DNA from: Erythrocercus mccallii
Lineage: Eukaryota > Chordata > Aves > Passeriformes > Dicruridae
Length of the DNA stretch: 64,000 nt
Reading direction: 5' to 3'
NCBI GenBank assembly: GCA_013397435.1
Contig: VZRG01000435.1
Span: forward strand, 1-64,000
The notes under the pieces are model-generated. The model was not told where the DNA came from and ran no database searches. It saw only the letters and a list, made by a program, of their open reading frames with translations. Of this stretch, positions 51,498 to 64,000 are shown one piece after another (within the stretch, counting starts at the first letter, position 1; each line of letters opens with the position of its first letter). Made by a program: the position numbers and the translations under genes.

Positions 51498-53905
51498 TAT
51501 TTCTCTCCACAAGTCCTACAGTTTTGCTAGAACAATAAAACAGGATTTCACAGTTCTAACCTCCCTAGCAAGCATGACTAACACTGTGCAATTCCAAATA
51601 TAGAGAAATAGGGGAAGGGGTACACTTACTTTGCACAGAAGTAAGAAATTTAAAAACAAAAACTACTTTAAATTGCAACAGAAGAAAATTTGGTATTAAT
51701 TGTAATTATCCACAAAGCTAGCCTGAATGTTTATCTGTGCAGATGAAAAAACACTTAATTCCAACATTACAAACTTGAGGGGTGTGATTTTGTTAAATGT
51801 TATTAGTTTGAGTTTCTTAAAATTTATTGAAGAACAAAAAAAACCAAACAGCAACAACCAAAAAAAACCCAACACATCCCTTGTTTCAAGAATATATCTG
51901 TCAGTTCAACTGAATATTGGGAGTGCTCCAAAATTTCTCAGGCCCACACAAGCTTACTTTCAAGGTGACAGAAGGTTGACATCAACATACCTGAGACATC
52001 TAACAACAAAACCCAAAACTAACCTGTGGAAGACATAACTGCATATGCTTTTTGCAGACATAACACAAAGACATAAATACGACCGCAACATCAAGCAGTA
52101 TTATCTTTGCAAATTATCTTCAGAAAAAAATCCTAGTATCAGTTTATTTATAAGTTTTTATACCAGAACTTCTTTAGTTATATCTAAGACTTCTAAATTG
52201 AGCTCCAAGTAGTAACATCTGCAGTGCCTAGAAAGTATCCCCAGACAGAAAAGTACCACCAGAAAGATAAAAAAAAAATACACAAAAACATGTCCTTTTC
52301 CTAAACAAAAGGAGAGCAGATGGCTATTCCAGCTCTGGAAGATTCTATGACTTGGTTCTATGACTGGTTGAGGGAAGTTTAAGCAATTTGCGTAACTTTC
52401 AGTCTCTAAACATTGCAGTGTATTTTACAATTTGAGTATTTACTAGCTGGATCAACTGCAGTGACATTACACAGTAGAAAAAAACAATTCCTTGTAGGAT
52501 CCATTCTATAAATTCCAGTTTCCCTATTTCTCCTAAAGTCGTTAACTTCTGAGGGCATTCCTGCCAGGAGATCAAGATCTCCCAGCAGTACCATTGCTAC
52601 CAGGCTCCTGTTTCAGTGGCATGGTGGAGTGGAGGCCTGGGGGGATGCAAACTCAAACTTCCTAAAGTAAGATGCCATGAAGTCCCAGAAAATTTGCCAG
52701 GTAAGAAGGCAGGAAACAAGTTGGAAGTTAGCACTTCCTTAGAATGCTTCATTTTGGGCAAATCCACATTCCTTAAAGAAAATGTTAATGAAATACTTTT
52801 TAACAGCTTCCTTGTCGCTCAGGCAGGTTTCTGGAGGAAATGAGGAGTAATGAAACCTTGCTTGGAGATCCCAGAGTAGAAGCTGGCCTCCCTTAGGGCT
52901 GGAGCTTCTCTCTGTGAACTGGGCAATAGCCTGTTCTTTTAAATCTGACTACAGGGATCAGTTTCGTGATCTGAAAGAAAGCAGCATCCAGTGGCTGACC
53001 CCGAGGTGCACAATAAAGGTCTGTCAGGGGAGATACACGTAAAGACGAGCTATGCACAACCTAACAGCAGAGTACAGTTTGTGGTTGCTCCCATTCAACA
53101 GGAAGCTGCAGGAGGAAGCCCTGTCTTTACAGACCTCTGAACTGTTACAATGGTCTGCGTTCAGCTACAAATAAACAGGCATGGCAGAGCAAGAAACTAC
53201 TGAAAGTCTTAAGTTTAGATTAATCACACTCATTCCTCTGCTTTACTGGGGCTTTGCTGTTGTTTTAGGTGGTTTTGGTTGTGTTGGGATTTTTAAACAA
53301 CTGGCTAAACTGCAAAGGCTATGATCAGCCAAAAAATGGATTCTGAGAACCCTAGTTCCCTCAGTTTGGCTAGCTTCCTACTGAAGGCAAGTGTTTTGAA
53401 GAAATTCAGGAGGACTAATGAAGTTGTCTATATAATTTTAAGCGATTTTTTTGCATAAGGGTTAAGATAAAGCCTGTGGCAATCCTAATGGAAACCTCCA
53501 AGCCCACTTTTAAATCAACAAGCTAAAAATATCAAGGTTGGGTTGAGGCCTAATGCTATCATTTTACTTATGTCCAATTGAACTTTCTGACAGAAGACCT
53601 GGATAGATCAGCATTCACTGCAGGAAATGGTCACTTATTAAGGGGGTTACAAAAACTTTATTTTTTAGGGACAAAAATACAACATGTAGTACTGAGGAAC
53701 TGTCCAGCAGTTCCTTATCAACAGGGTACTAGCACTGTAAAAAAAAATAAATTTACTGAGCAATTCAACATAGGTTTTCTTTCCCTGAAGTGCAGCAATA
53801 TAGCACATCTCCTCTACACATACAAAATCTGAATAATTGGGTCATTTGGACTGTATGAGTAACCTATTTCACTGTCATATTTATATAAACAAACAATTAT
53901 AGTGT

Positions 53906-54532
53906 TGTGAATCCCTTTTGCAGACCCCTTAAATTAGGGGGTTTCCTCCCACAAAGTCCTGTACCAGGGTTTTGAAATGATGAGCGAAACTTGCAGCTTT
54001 TCTTCAAGGTTATTTATTGTTTCTTATCTTGGAATTCACACGCCACCCCAAACCCAGGCTTTGCATACTAGAAAACAGGGATGGTGAAAGAGCCACGAGG
54101 TAAAAATCCAAGGCCTTTTAAGAACATTTGAGCCAATTAACTCTTAATACATACTATATTTACAATTCCATGCCAATAACTACGACCTATTCTAGACATG
54201 CAATTTCTACCTCAAATTCATTCTACCAATGTTTCTGTGCCATATCACCGCCGAAGATGAAAGAGAAGAAGAAGAACATGGGTCACCGCCCAGAATCCTC
54301 TATCTTGCCTTCATCTACCTCCATTTTAAAAACCCAAAACTACAAAGTTTCATCCTGTGACAAACTAAACTACTATTTATTTCAAACCCTTGTTGCTTTT
54401 AGTTCCTCTATGAGTGTTGGAAGCTTTTCCCATGGACTAAGGTCAAAGGCAATGCTTTCCTGGGGTCCCAGCCGGGATCCCGGACCCCCCAGGGCAGCCT
54501 GAGAAATTTTCCACATGCCCTGGACTCCAACA
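53906..54532 (-). mobile_element. Solo LTR of an avian endogenous retrovirus
   Basis: Seen: a block of about 627 bases that on the minus strand begins TGTTGGAGTCC and ends GGGATTCACA, with the TG...CA ends of retroviral LTRs. It has a GC-rich start (ctgggaccccaggaaag) and a polyadenylation signal AATAAA at 54013-54018, about 110 bases before its 3' end. No gag, pol or env sequence or primer-binding site adjoins it, so it is a solo LTR left by recombination. It resembles LTRs I associate with passerine genomes. I could not find a matching target-site duplication at these edges, so they may be a few bases off. ORFs crossing it (54128-54502 plus, 54382-54615 minus) are not retroviral genes I recognise. 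Confidence 0.75.
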
Positions 54533-56532
54533 ATCATGCTGCTTAATTTACTAATCTTATCAGATAACAGAATGTGCTCCAGAAATATAAAAAAGCCATG
54601 ACAAAAACTTATCACCTAGCCTTCAGCTGTATACAGAAGTATTGGAGAGAATGAAAATAAAACATATTTCCAAATTCACACACATCTTCCAATATTGAAG
54701 GTCAGGCAGGAAAGGATGAAAGCAATTCCTGTTTCCACACCTACAGAGACCAGTAATGGCAGCCTGTCACTAGAAGATGCATCAGAGGACTGTACAGGCA
54801 GATCAGTACTTGGGTGCTGGTGGCAAGGAGCTGCTAAGATGAGGAAGGTGAGACACATGATAAAAACTATTCCATTGTTCACTACTGAACATTAATTTTG
54901 TGCCCAATTTGCAGTAATTTTGAGTGACAGCACTGCTGGTGGCTCAGTCTACATTATGCCAAATATATATCTGCACCACAAATGCCATGTTTAAAACTTG
55001 TCACTCTGGTTTGCCTGAATGTGCTGATGACCCAGAAAACATGAGGGTGTAAGAGCTGGAAAGCCAAGCCTGAAAAACCCCTGTAATTCTGCAAACAGTG
55101 GTGTTAGCAAATTCTGTCTTCTTACGATAATATCCTCATGAGTTATTCAGTACCCAGCTGAAGTTTCCATTACACAGAGCGTTTCCTCTGCTATGAGGAC
55201 TGGCAAACATGACCAACATACACACACACAAACTGGAGCCTTTCTTTCCATCAGGGCACTTATCGGGTCTTTTTTTTTCTTTCCTCCCCAGACACCTATC
55301 TCCACAAAACTTTCAGGAACAGAGGCCATAACCTGAAGTACTATAATAAGGTGTAAATCATGCCTCAAAGACAGATCGATCAAAGTAGGGGAAGGTAGTA
55401 GGCTGTTCATCTCTTGAGGATTTAAGACATTACCTTCAAATGAAAAAAATATAAGCATTTTAAAATTTCGTTTTCTTTTCACCTAAGGCCCTAGCAAACA
55501 GTATAAATTTTGAGCAGCCATATCTATTTTTCAGTGGCTAAACTGGCAAATGTTTCTGGGCATTGCCATATTTCACAAACCGTGAGGGGTTTTCTGCTGT
55601 AGTTTTGGGCCCTGCGAGATTCAGAAAGTACAAAAGGGCACATAAGATGCTGTACATTTTATACCCAGTAAACTCTGATCTGCGATTGATTTATACAGTG
55701 TGCTAAGTCTTTATTTCTTTTCCTTTAGCTTGGCAACATAATTTCACTTTGATGGTCAGCCTTTCAATTAATCAAAGTGGACACAGCATTTGCAGCTTCT
55801 TTTGAAGTCAAAAAGAATTGTGTGCTCAGGACCTCTTAAAATGAGACCACTTATTTAGGTACTTAAAGATGGCTGTCAACACCTAACTCCAGTCTCCTAA
55901 GTTTGAAATGGCTGACTTTAGTAATTTGCCCAAGGAAAGTGAACCTGGGGCACAGAGAAACTACACAAAGTCTTACCTCTCATGACCAAGAAGTCCTTGG
56001 CTCTTAGTTATAAGTGCAGACAAATCTCTCTTTTGACTGGTTTGCCAGTACTGAAACCCAATTCAAATACGCAGAAGTAGACCATTTCTAAAATGCTGGT
56101 TTAGTCAGAACTGTTTTCTAGGGGCATCTTATATCCAACTGCAATTACGTGATAATGGAATCCAGACATGGATTTACAGAAATCAGAGGAACATAGCAAA
56201 CTTATAAGGCATTTCTCTGTGTTTGACTACTCAGACGAATTGCATCCAGGTCTGCTGAGCACTGGCTCTACCGTGCTTAATTTCAATGCCCAGAGGCACA
56301 CAGAGCCTGATACAGGAAGCACTGGCTGACATTGCAGCCCAGCACACAAGCCAGAAACACTCTTCCTTTGTAGAAGTGTTAACACATTCACAAGAACTCT
56401 TCTCATAAACTAAGTGCTGGAGCATTAATAATGACTAGGGAAAAAGAATTAGCAGCAGGGTGGAGCTGATACATTTTCCAGTCCAATGTCTTTTTTCCCT
56501 CAGTTATGTGTCAAACCGCTTGTCTGTGGTGA

Positions 56533-56573
56533 CATGTAGCTGGCGCAGGTGACGGGAGATGACGTGCTACATG
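56533..56573. repeat. 8-bp inverted repeat around a CpG-bearing spacer
   Basis: catgtagc (56533-56540) and gctacatg (56566-56573) are exact reverse complements with a 25-base spacer containing three CpGs and gtgacg/atgacg near-repeats. The spacer includes tgacg, the core of a CRE-type site. Confidence 0.7.
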
Positions 56574-56693
56574 AAGGAGACCACCAGAGTTCATATCGGG
56601 GACTGTGGCAGGCTGGTTCCTGGTTGTTGGGCCATGGCGAGGCCCAGAGCATCAGACTGCAGCGGTGGCCGCTCCCTGCCCTTGTTAAATCAA

Positions 56694-56709
56694 AGCAGCA
56701 GCAGCAGCA
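56694..56709 (+). repeat. (AGC)5 trinucleotide repeat
   Basis: Five uninterrupted AGC units in non-coding context. Confidence 0.9.
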
Positions 56710-59700
56710 TGCCTGAACAAATGCCTTGCTTTGCTTGACAGACCTTTTACGAGATGTACATGAACTACAAAGGTCCAGGGAGGAGTTATGGTGCTAGAAA
56801 CAGTGAAATGGATTTTACTTTGTAGCTTGCAAGAGATCACAAAAAGCCATAAGCACTTTTTCCTTCTGCTTAGAAAATGCATCTTGCTCTTCAGTTATAA
56901 CACATAATACATTACGTCAGAGTATGGCAGGTAAAATACTTGCTTTGTAAAGTTTTTGGTGTGTACTGATTCTCAATACTCCCTTCTCCAATAGAGACAG
57001 AGTTCAAAATAAACTCAATATTTAGATAACTACAAGCATACACTGCTATTCATCTAATGCTAGTCCACATTTTCTTCAGTAAAGTATTTTGCACTTCATA
57101 TATATTATGAAACATTTCTCTACCACAATATTTTTGATACCACTACCAATGCCACTGGTAGACCAGATTTTTAGGCCTATTGCCTAACAGAAATAATACA
57201 AAATAAAAATTACTCCAAAATTTTCGAAATGAGAAGAGCAGGAAATAACTCAGGAAGTACAGAAATGGCAGCACGTACCCACCCCAGAATAAAATATGGA
57301 TGGCGCTGTGCTTCAGTGTCACAGGTAGAGATGTAATCAAAAGCCTTCATAGCTGATATATGTCTCCAACTACCAAATGTACTGTAAATACTGTTACAAT
57401 CAGGTGTTTTCAAAACTCACTGATATCTAGTTTTTACTCAAGACTTCATATTTTGCATTTAGGGCTTATTATTTTTAAAAGTTTAGATTGCATCAGTAAG
57501 AACACAGGATGTGCTAAAATTTTACATTTCATATATTTTGCATGCTGTCTAAAATACTCAGTTCATCTCCCTCTCAAGTCTCAACTTTTGCAACAGCAAC
57601 CATATAGCCAATCTTCACAATAAACTGGGATTTACAGGTTACTACTGACTGACAGTTGAGGTTCAAAAAAATTTATACCACAACACTAACAGTACTCACT
57701 GCAACAGTAAACAGGCAGAAGGTAAAATAAGATTCTCTAAGTGATCCATCAGCTAAAATATTTAAAAGGTAGAGATGTCAACCAGTCCATATTATGAAAT
57801 TCTTGAAATTAAGCAATTGCAATTTTTTAAAACAGAAATTCTTTAAATGCTATTAGTAGTAAATTGAAAAACTGTTTAATTAAATCTAACACAATAGCCT
57901 ATGACAGCAGCTCACCTAGGAATCAGAAGTTTATCAAGGGAAAGAAATTACAACGTTTCATATACCACTTTGAAAGGGACAGGAACAAAATACTGTTTCC
58001 CATCACAAATTTGCATGGAAAACATGTATACTACCTCAGAAAAACAGTCAGGTGCCTAAACAACATGCAAAACCTCATTGCAAACACAACCAAAAATATG
58101 TATCTTAAGGAAGTAAACCACTTTGAAGACAAGTGGACTTGTAGCAACATACACAAGTGTGTCCCTTAACTGTGTTCCATAAAAGTTCCTATGAAAAGAT
58201 AATCTTGGATGATCAATGTCCTTAATTGTGTTGCATCCAGCCTAAGTAATGATGCTTAGACTGAGTAGCAGAACTGTTTTCTGGACGTATCTTAGAGCCC
58301 GATATTGCCCACTTACACAGATTAAGGAAATGGTCAAAACATATTACACTTCCCAGTCTTCACATACAACTTTCTTTCCTACAGAAAAGAGGTACAAAGA
58401 GGAATCAGAAATCTCTGAACCTTAATATCAAATCAAAAACAAAGGTTGACTAGGACCACAAAGTGTTTCTCAGCTCAGCAAATTCAATGTAGTTAATTGT
58501 AGGCTATTCCACTCCCTTCCTACAATCTGCTGCACATATATGTTGTGTTTTACTGTACTCTGTAAACAATATTATGCACAAACATAAGGTAGCCAACAAT
58601 ATAGCATAAAAGCAAAATACTTGCTCCAAAAAAAACCCACAGCTCACCTTCTCTTCTCTCTGCAGGCAGGGAGAGTGGCTTGCTCAGAACATCCCACTAC
58701 TAGGTCAAGAGAAAGAAAAGGTGAGATAACTGCAGCAAATGCAAGGCAGCCAAAATTAGGGTATCCTAAACACATGAATGTGGAACAGGTGAGCAGATGT
58801 ATGCTGCCATGGGCATAGATCCAGTTACTTAGATACAAACAATCTGTGGAAATATTTGCTCAGCTTATTCAGTTCTGTGAACTGCGTCGTGATTTGTATC
58901 AGATGTGAGCAAATAACTCACAAATAGAGATTTATAAACAAACTGCTTACTGAAAATCACCTATTCAAGTGCAAGAGGCACATTTAAGCAGAAACAGAGC
59001 AGTGGTCCTTCATCAAGCATCTGTGCCTTCAGCTTCTACAATTTCTAACAAAATTCCTGAATGCAGATAGCTCACAGTGAGACAATCTGGCTATGACACA
59101 GGAAAATAAATACTTACACAAACAGTTTTATATGTACCACAACTAACCAGTCAGTTTGCCATTACTTGGATGTCTTAAGTTTACAAAATACAGTGCTATC
59201 TTTTTTTGTTCTTTGCTTTAAAATACACAAACCGTATCAAATCTTAAGAAGGGTAGTACTAAAACTTGCATTAAAAATATGAATGTGATGAAGTCCAAAA
59301 ATGTTTCTTCACATCACACACAAGCCAGGGCACACAACTCATATATGCATGCAGACCATTATAAAGACAGATTTTTCATCACATGAAAATTAACTTGTGT
59401 TTTATAGAGTAAAGATTAAAATAATCACCTAGAGCCCCCTTTCTTGATATGCGAGATGTTTTCTGTTGCAGCCAATGACTCCATCTTTTTCACAGTATTT
59501 ACTATTTCTAACCCATTTCAGTGTTGCTACACCTTTCCACCACCTCTCTGTTCCCAAGGAAGGCATCTCCTTGGCAGTGTACACTTGCCTCCAGGGAGCT
59601 GATCCGCTACTTTGAAAGGCTGAGATCAGAGAGCATGGGTGTCCTGCAGGATCTCTCTGTGCCCGTTGATTTTCACTTTTCTTGTTTTCTCCTGCTGTCT

Positions 59701-62517
59701 TTCCTGTTAAAATGATTCCTCTGTTCCAAAAGTAGCAATCCTCTCTTCCTCTCAATTCTTGTAATAAACTTCATTAACTATGCTCCAAGGCAACTGATCT
59801 CCACTACTGCCAAGCTCAAAGGCTGCAAATGCTACCTCATATCTGAGGAAGAGCTAGAAGTGCCTGAAGTTTGTGTCTTTTCCAAGGACATCAGCTGTTC
59901 GATTATGAGGTATTATCTCTTCCTCCAAACCTACACATTGCATTTTCCACACTGTATTACTCATCTAAAAATTGTGCTCTGGTTTCTTCTGTGCTCCATG
60001 GCAGCCATATATCAAGGAGCGTTGGGAGAAACTCCATTGCAAGGAGATATGAAATTATTTGGGTTAAACATTCCTGGGCATGTTATAGAGTGGTGAAAAA
60101 GAAGAAAAAACTAAACGGAATTAAAATTTCTATTACGAACTGCAGCTCCCTCTATAAAGAAAATCACATGCCAGGAGTCAAAAGAGTTAGGATGCAAGTT
60201 CCCCTTTTATCGATACTTGCAGGCACTCACCTTTTTATGGAAAACAATGACCTTTTTTGATAAAACAGTGACCCAGCTTAGAAGAGTAAATGTAAAAAAG
60301 TATGAAAAAAGAGACTTTTTATTATTCCTTGCAATCAAAATGTAAAAATTTAAATGATCTGAAAAAGCACCTCTTTATTAAAGAGTTGATGAAAGTGTGG
60401 GTCAGTCCTATTATCCATTTAAATTAATAAAAAATTCCTGATCTTTTAAAATTCAGAAGAATGATGTATATTTAAAATATTCTGTAATTACTGCAAAAGT
60501 ATTAATTAACAGTTCATGGATGCATAAGTAGTGAGATGAAGGAATGAGCCAACTACTCACTATAAATATAAGCTTAAAAAATCATTTTATAGCATTTTTG
60601 TAGCTGTATGATGTTAGGCAGGTCATAACACTAGTACTTTTCCTCTGAAAACCTAATAATTATTAACCTTTTTAATTTTTAAACTGAATATTGACTTTGC
60701 AATAAATTGGAGTAAGTTCAATCTTACAGTCAATTCCAAACATGAAAGGGTTTCTGTCTCAGCCACACTGACCATTAGCACTAATTTACAGATATTTTCT
60801 TAGGCTTGACTCAAAGAGAAGTCTGAATTATCTTACTGCAAACTATTTTAAGTAACAGCACAATAATTCATATATAAAGCGCAGAATTATAGATACATAA
60901 AATCACTATTTTCTCTACCAAACTGTAAGAGGATATTAGAAGTTATTCCAAATTGCATGGAAAAGCCTTAATGTACACAACACAATCTTCCTTCCACAGT
61001 AAGACCCATACACATAGAGGAAAAGTATGAGATACAATTCTGTTAATTTCAGCCCTTCAGGAAATGCAGTGGGTCTGCTTCTATATTTTAAGAATATTTT
61101 GTTCAATTCTTTTTGTTACCTTTTCAAAACAAACCAAAAAAAAAGCTTTCTGGTTAGATTTCATAACTACTAGTTCTGCAAGCCATCCTTCAACTCCCAG
61201 AAATGTCACCACTGGAGTCTGAATCACAGTGTGGTTAAGAAACTCCCTCTTGCTGAGCCCATGGGAGGCTGGTTCTGATCAGGCAGAGATTCCCTGCTCC
61301 CTCAGCCATTCACTTCTCTCCCCTTCGCAACACTGAACCAAGGCTGCACCCGCACAATGGGAAGAATTGCAACTTCTCATCATGGGAACTCAGAGGGAGG
61401 AAAGAAGAGGTGGTGGGAGAGGTGCATTTCCTGTGTAGGATATGCTGGAGATATTAGTCAACAGACTAAAGGAGAGGGTGGAAGATCCAGGGGTCCATGA
61501 GAAAAACACTTGTGGCACATGTGGACATAAGCTGGGAGGGGAGAACTCACTTCAGTGGTGTAGGAAGCCAGCTCGGCAGCCAATGGGGTAAGAGACGCTC
61601 TCCCACGAGCTGGTGCATGAGTCAAGCACGGAGCTGAAAAGGCCAGAATCAATACAGTTGGAATTTGCAATGACAGGATTTCAAGGGTGTGGACCAATAC
61701 ATTCAGCTACAGGTTGGTGAATGATCTAGAGAAGAGCTGTTAAGGAAAGGGATATGCATATACATGTAGGTAGATGAAGCAAAATATGCCAGAAATAGGA
61801 TTTTATAAAAATAATATAGGAATCGTTCCAAAAAGTACAACTCAGAACTTCTCTATTTCATACTAACTTCTCCATGGACACAGAGCTGTCCCACAGGTGC
61901 AAAACACTCCTTCCAATAAGTCTTTAGCAACCGAGGAAAAAATCATGCAGACAGTCACAGCCTTTTTGTGTAACTGCACTCCAGCACAGCATCCACATTA
62001 TTGCCAGAATCTGGGCACAAATTCACTCCTTAATGCTGTATCAGACTCCTTTTTATTGTTGGGAAACTCACACCCCTACAGCTTTACACACAGGAAATCC
62101 AGTGTATCAGATAATGCATTAATGAGGCTGATATTAACTTCCAACTTCAGAAACAATATTGGATGATTTCCTATGTTTTTATATGTATGTATGAAGATAG
62201 AAACCTCCTCCAAACAAACCCTCAAGCACTGTCAGGAAAATTATTTCAAGATATGCTTTTTATGTGGACAGCAAACACCACATGGTCCAAAAGATCATTT
62301 GTGTCACATAGTGTCATATGTCTATTTAACTAAATGATGGTATATGTTTGATGTTCTCTGGTATATAAAAAAATAAATAAAGGAGGAAAGAAAAAAAAAG
62401 AAAACACCAAAAAGCCCTAAATAACTACCTTTTCTAATTATACGGATAAAATCCTGTAATGGATATTCATCAAAAGCATAAAAATAAACCATTACATAGA
62501 TTTTGTAAATTTGCTGT

Positions 62518-62547
62518 CTGACAGTTTAATTTTTAATAAACTGTCAG
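62518..62547. repeat. Perfect 11-bp inverted repeat, 8-nt loop
   Basis: ctgacagttta (62518-62528) and taaactgtcag (62537-62547) are exact reverse complements around atttttaa. Longest perfect hairpin I noticed in the window. No target-site duplication seen around it. Confidence 0.85.
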
Positions 62548-62564
62548 GAATCCAGCATCTAGGA

Positions 62565-62612
62565 GAAAATAAATCAGAAAATCAGAAAATAAATCATCAG
62601 AAAATAAATCAG
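62565..62612 (+). repeat. Imperfect tandem repeat, gaaaataaatca unit
   Basis: The 12-base unit occurs at 62565, 62585 and 62600 with a shortened copy (gaaaatca) between the first two. Confidence 0.85.
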
Positions 62613-62882
62613 GAAATGAAAACTCATTAAATTAAGATCTGCAATGGAGGCATTGCCGGAGAAGCAACAACCTGCTGGAGTCCTCCCACCAAGCTCCCAA
62701 ATGTTATGTGAAAACCTTGCTAGTCTCTAAGTGATCAACCTTGCATTCTGATTATACGCCCTCCAATTTCCAAGACTCTAGACATCAATATAATGCAATT
62801 CTTGTGGCATTCCAACCCTCCAACATACCAACATTTCCCAGTTCTATGCCCTCAGCAGGTTTTCAAAACTACAATTTCATTT

Positions 62883-62895
62883 TGTGTGTGTGTGT
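62883..62895. repeat. (TG)n microsatellite
   Basis: Six TG units in a row, uninterrupted. Confidence 0.9.
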
Positions 62896-63443
62896 AGCCA
62901 GGTCAATAATGAAAATATTTAATAAGATCTAGCCTAGTATAACCTTCAGAGTAATCACCTACTAGACTTCTCATTACTTTTTTTAATGCCCTTTGCCAAA
63001 TCTGAGAGCCTGATTTTTATCAGTTGTCAGTAGAGCCTTCCACTTGTTGTTCACTAAAAAGAGACAAATTTCCTACTGATCAATATTTTCCCCCATTTTT
63101 TAGGTTGTCTGTTCACAACTATCCTTCTTTTTAAGGTGGTTACTCATCCTCTGAGATCTACAGCGCTTTCCTTCTAAGGTTTTTAATCTCATGAGCCAGA
63201 TGCTTAGGCTGTGCTCTGCAGGCCCTTGTTAACCTTCAAAGAGAACACACACTTCTTCGCATGAAGATGTACTTTCCACAGCAGTCATTGGCAAGAAGCC
63301 AACAAAAAAGATCTAGAAAAGCTCTTACAGCAGTTACAGCTCAAAAACAATTTTAAGACTATTGTTAATCTTGGGAAAATATGGTATCCTGTTCTTTCAA
63401 AAAGAAAAAGAAGTAAGAGCTCTGTGTATAATCAAACTATCTC

Positions 63444-63477
63444 AAAAAAAAAAAAAAAAAAGAAAGAGGAAAAAAGA
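63444..63477. repeat. Poly-A / A-rich tract
   Basis: Eighteen A (63444-63461) followed by purine-rich sequence. No recognisable retroposon 5' of it. Confidence 0.85.
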
Positions 63478-63777
63478 ATGTATCCCTCCACCAAGAGATC
63501 CAATTTTTCATTGAGCTATTCCAATTTAAAAATAACAAAAACACAGATTTGTACTTGGCTTCTGGTTCAATTTAAATCTGAAACTATTCTGTTTTGGGAG
63601 AATTGTTTGACACAGAAAAGGTTCAATCACACAAACCAAACTGCCAATGAAGGATGAACTAGTTGCATAGGGGCAGAGATTCAATGATTGATGCAGGTGG
63701 CTGCATAATGCCAATATAGGACATCCAACATTGTCTTAGCTCTAGCAGAGCTAGACCTGTTTCCCTCACAAGAATAT

Positions 63778-63803
63778 GTGGTATTTTTAAGTGGTATTTT
63801 TAA
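63778..63803 (+). repeat. Two-copy 13-bp tandem repeat
   Basis: gtggtatttttaa occurs twice in direct succession with no mismatch. Confidence 0.85.
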
Positions 63804-64000
63804 CCAGTTGGGGAATTGGATTATAAAAAAAAATCATGACACTGAAGTTAGATGGATACCAATAGAAAGCCAGAGGTAATGTTCTCAGAAAGAACTAGAA
63901 ATTATATCTCTGGCATTGCACTACTCCTGAAACAGGATACTGGCTGGCCTCAAGTCTTATAATGCTGACTACCAGGTGGGAACACAACGAGCTTGTTTCT

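Larger units (their letters stand above)
44081..53905 (-). other. ZNF407 intron, part 5
   Basis: No recognised ZNF407 exon. 45560-46080 is a GC-richer stretch with overlapping ORFs in several frames (up to 110 codons, minus strand) and no known domain. A micro-exon-like segment lies at 47575-47607 on the plus strand. Simple repeats and one candidate regulatory block are listed separately. Confidence 0.5.
54533..64000 (-). other. ZNF407 intron, part 6
   Basis: No recognised exon. A small CpG-bearing patch lies at about 56510-56670. ORFs such as 59429-59755 (minus, 108 codons) and 59871-60260 (plus, 129 codons, the longest in the window) show no domain and no splice context. Otherwise AT-rich with simple repeats. 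Confidence 0.5.

Noticed and set aside
52331..52371. CR1 3' terminus suggested by two ttctatgac repeats
   Set aside because: Only the short terminal repeat-like words match; the preceding sequence does not resemble the CR1 3' region.
54128..54615. ORFs on both strands across the LTR as retroviral genes
   Set aside because: They lie inside the LTR or run across its edge, on opposite strands, and show no gag, pol or env motif that I recognise.
59871..60260. 129-codon plus-strand ORF, longest in the window
   Set aside because: Peptide has no recognisable motif, overlaps another ORF in a different frame, and lies in ordinary AT-rich sequence.
1..64000. CRISPR arrays, operons, plasmid or phage systems
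   Set aside because: No spaced direct repeats or tightly packed ORFs; the base composition, splice sites and CR1 elements point to vertebrate intron.

Overview
This is vertebrate nuclear DNA and almost certainly avian, probably from a songbird. It is AT-rich, poor in long ORFs and very poor in interspersed repeats. The only repeats I recognise are two 3'-end fragments of CR1 LINEs, the dominant bird retroposon, and one solo endogenous-retrovirus LTR of a type I associate with passerines. There is no bacterial, plasmid or viral gene layout here. None of the ORFs of 60-130 codons reads as a complete gene.

The one coding feature I can support is a single 75-bp internal exon on the minus strand at 6338-6412. 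It has a good acceptor and donor and encodes the second half of a C2H2 zinc finger plus a linker. I recognise the peptide as ZNF407, with moderate to good confidence. The window is therefore mainly intron of ZNF407: 6.3 kb of the intron downstream of this exon and at least 57.6 kb of the intron upstream of it. No second ZNF407 exon was found.

Layout by region. 1-6337: intron with a diverged pair of related ~130-bp segments and an exon-like open segment on the plus strand. 6338-6412: the ZNF407 exon. 6413-28000: intron with simple repeats, an 89-bp two-copy tandem repeat, one CR1 relic and several stretches that look constrained. 27980-28640: an isolated CpG-island-like block, a candidate internal promoter. 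28650-43500: AT-rich intron with a CR1 fragment and further candidate regulatory blocks. 43540-44080: a second, smaller CpG cluster with a 9-bp hairpin. 44100-64000: intron with a GC-rich patch, a micro-exon-like segment, a G-quadruplex-type G-run cluster, the solo LTR (about 53906-54532) and a perfect 11-bp inverted repeat.

In other vertebrates ZNF407 lies next to the developmental regulator TSHZ1. The AT-rich, homeodomain-site-rich blocks in this large intron would fit distal enhancers of such a neighbour. That is inference from known synteny and base texture, not something visible here. I found no convincing novel biological system. The most useful leads are the orphan CpG island, the candidate conserved blocks and two exon-like segments on the strand opposite ZNF407.
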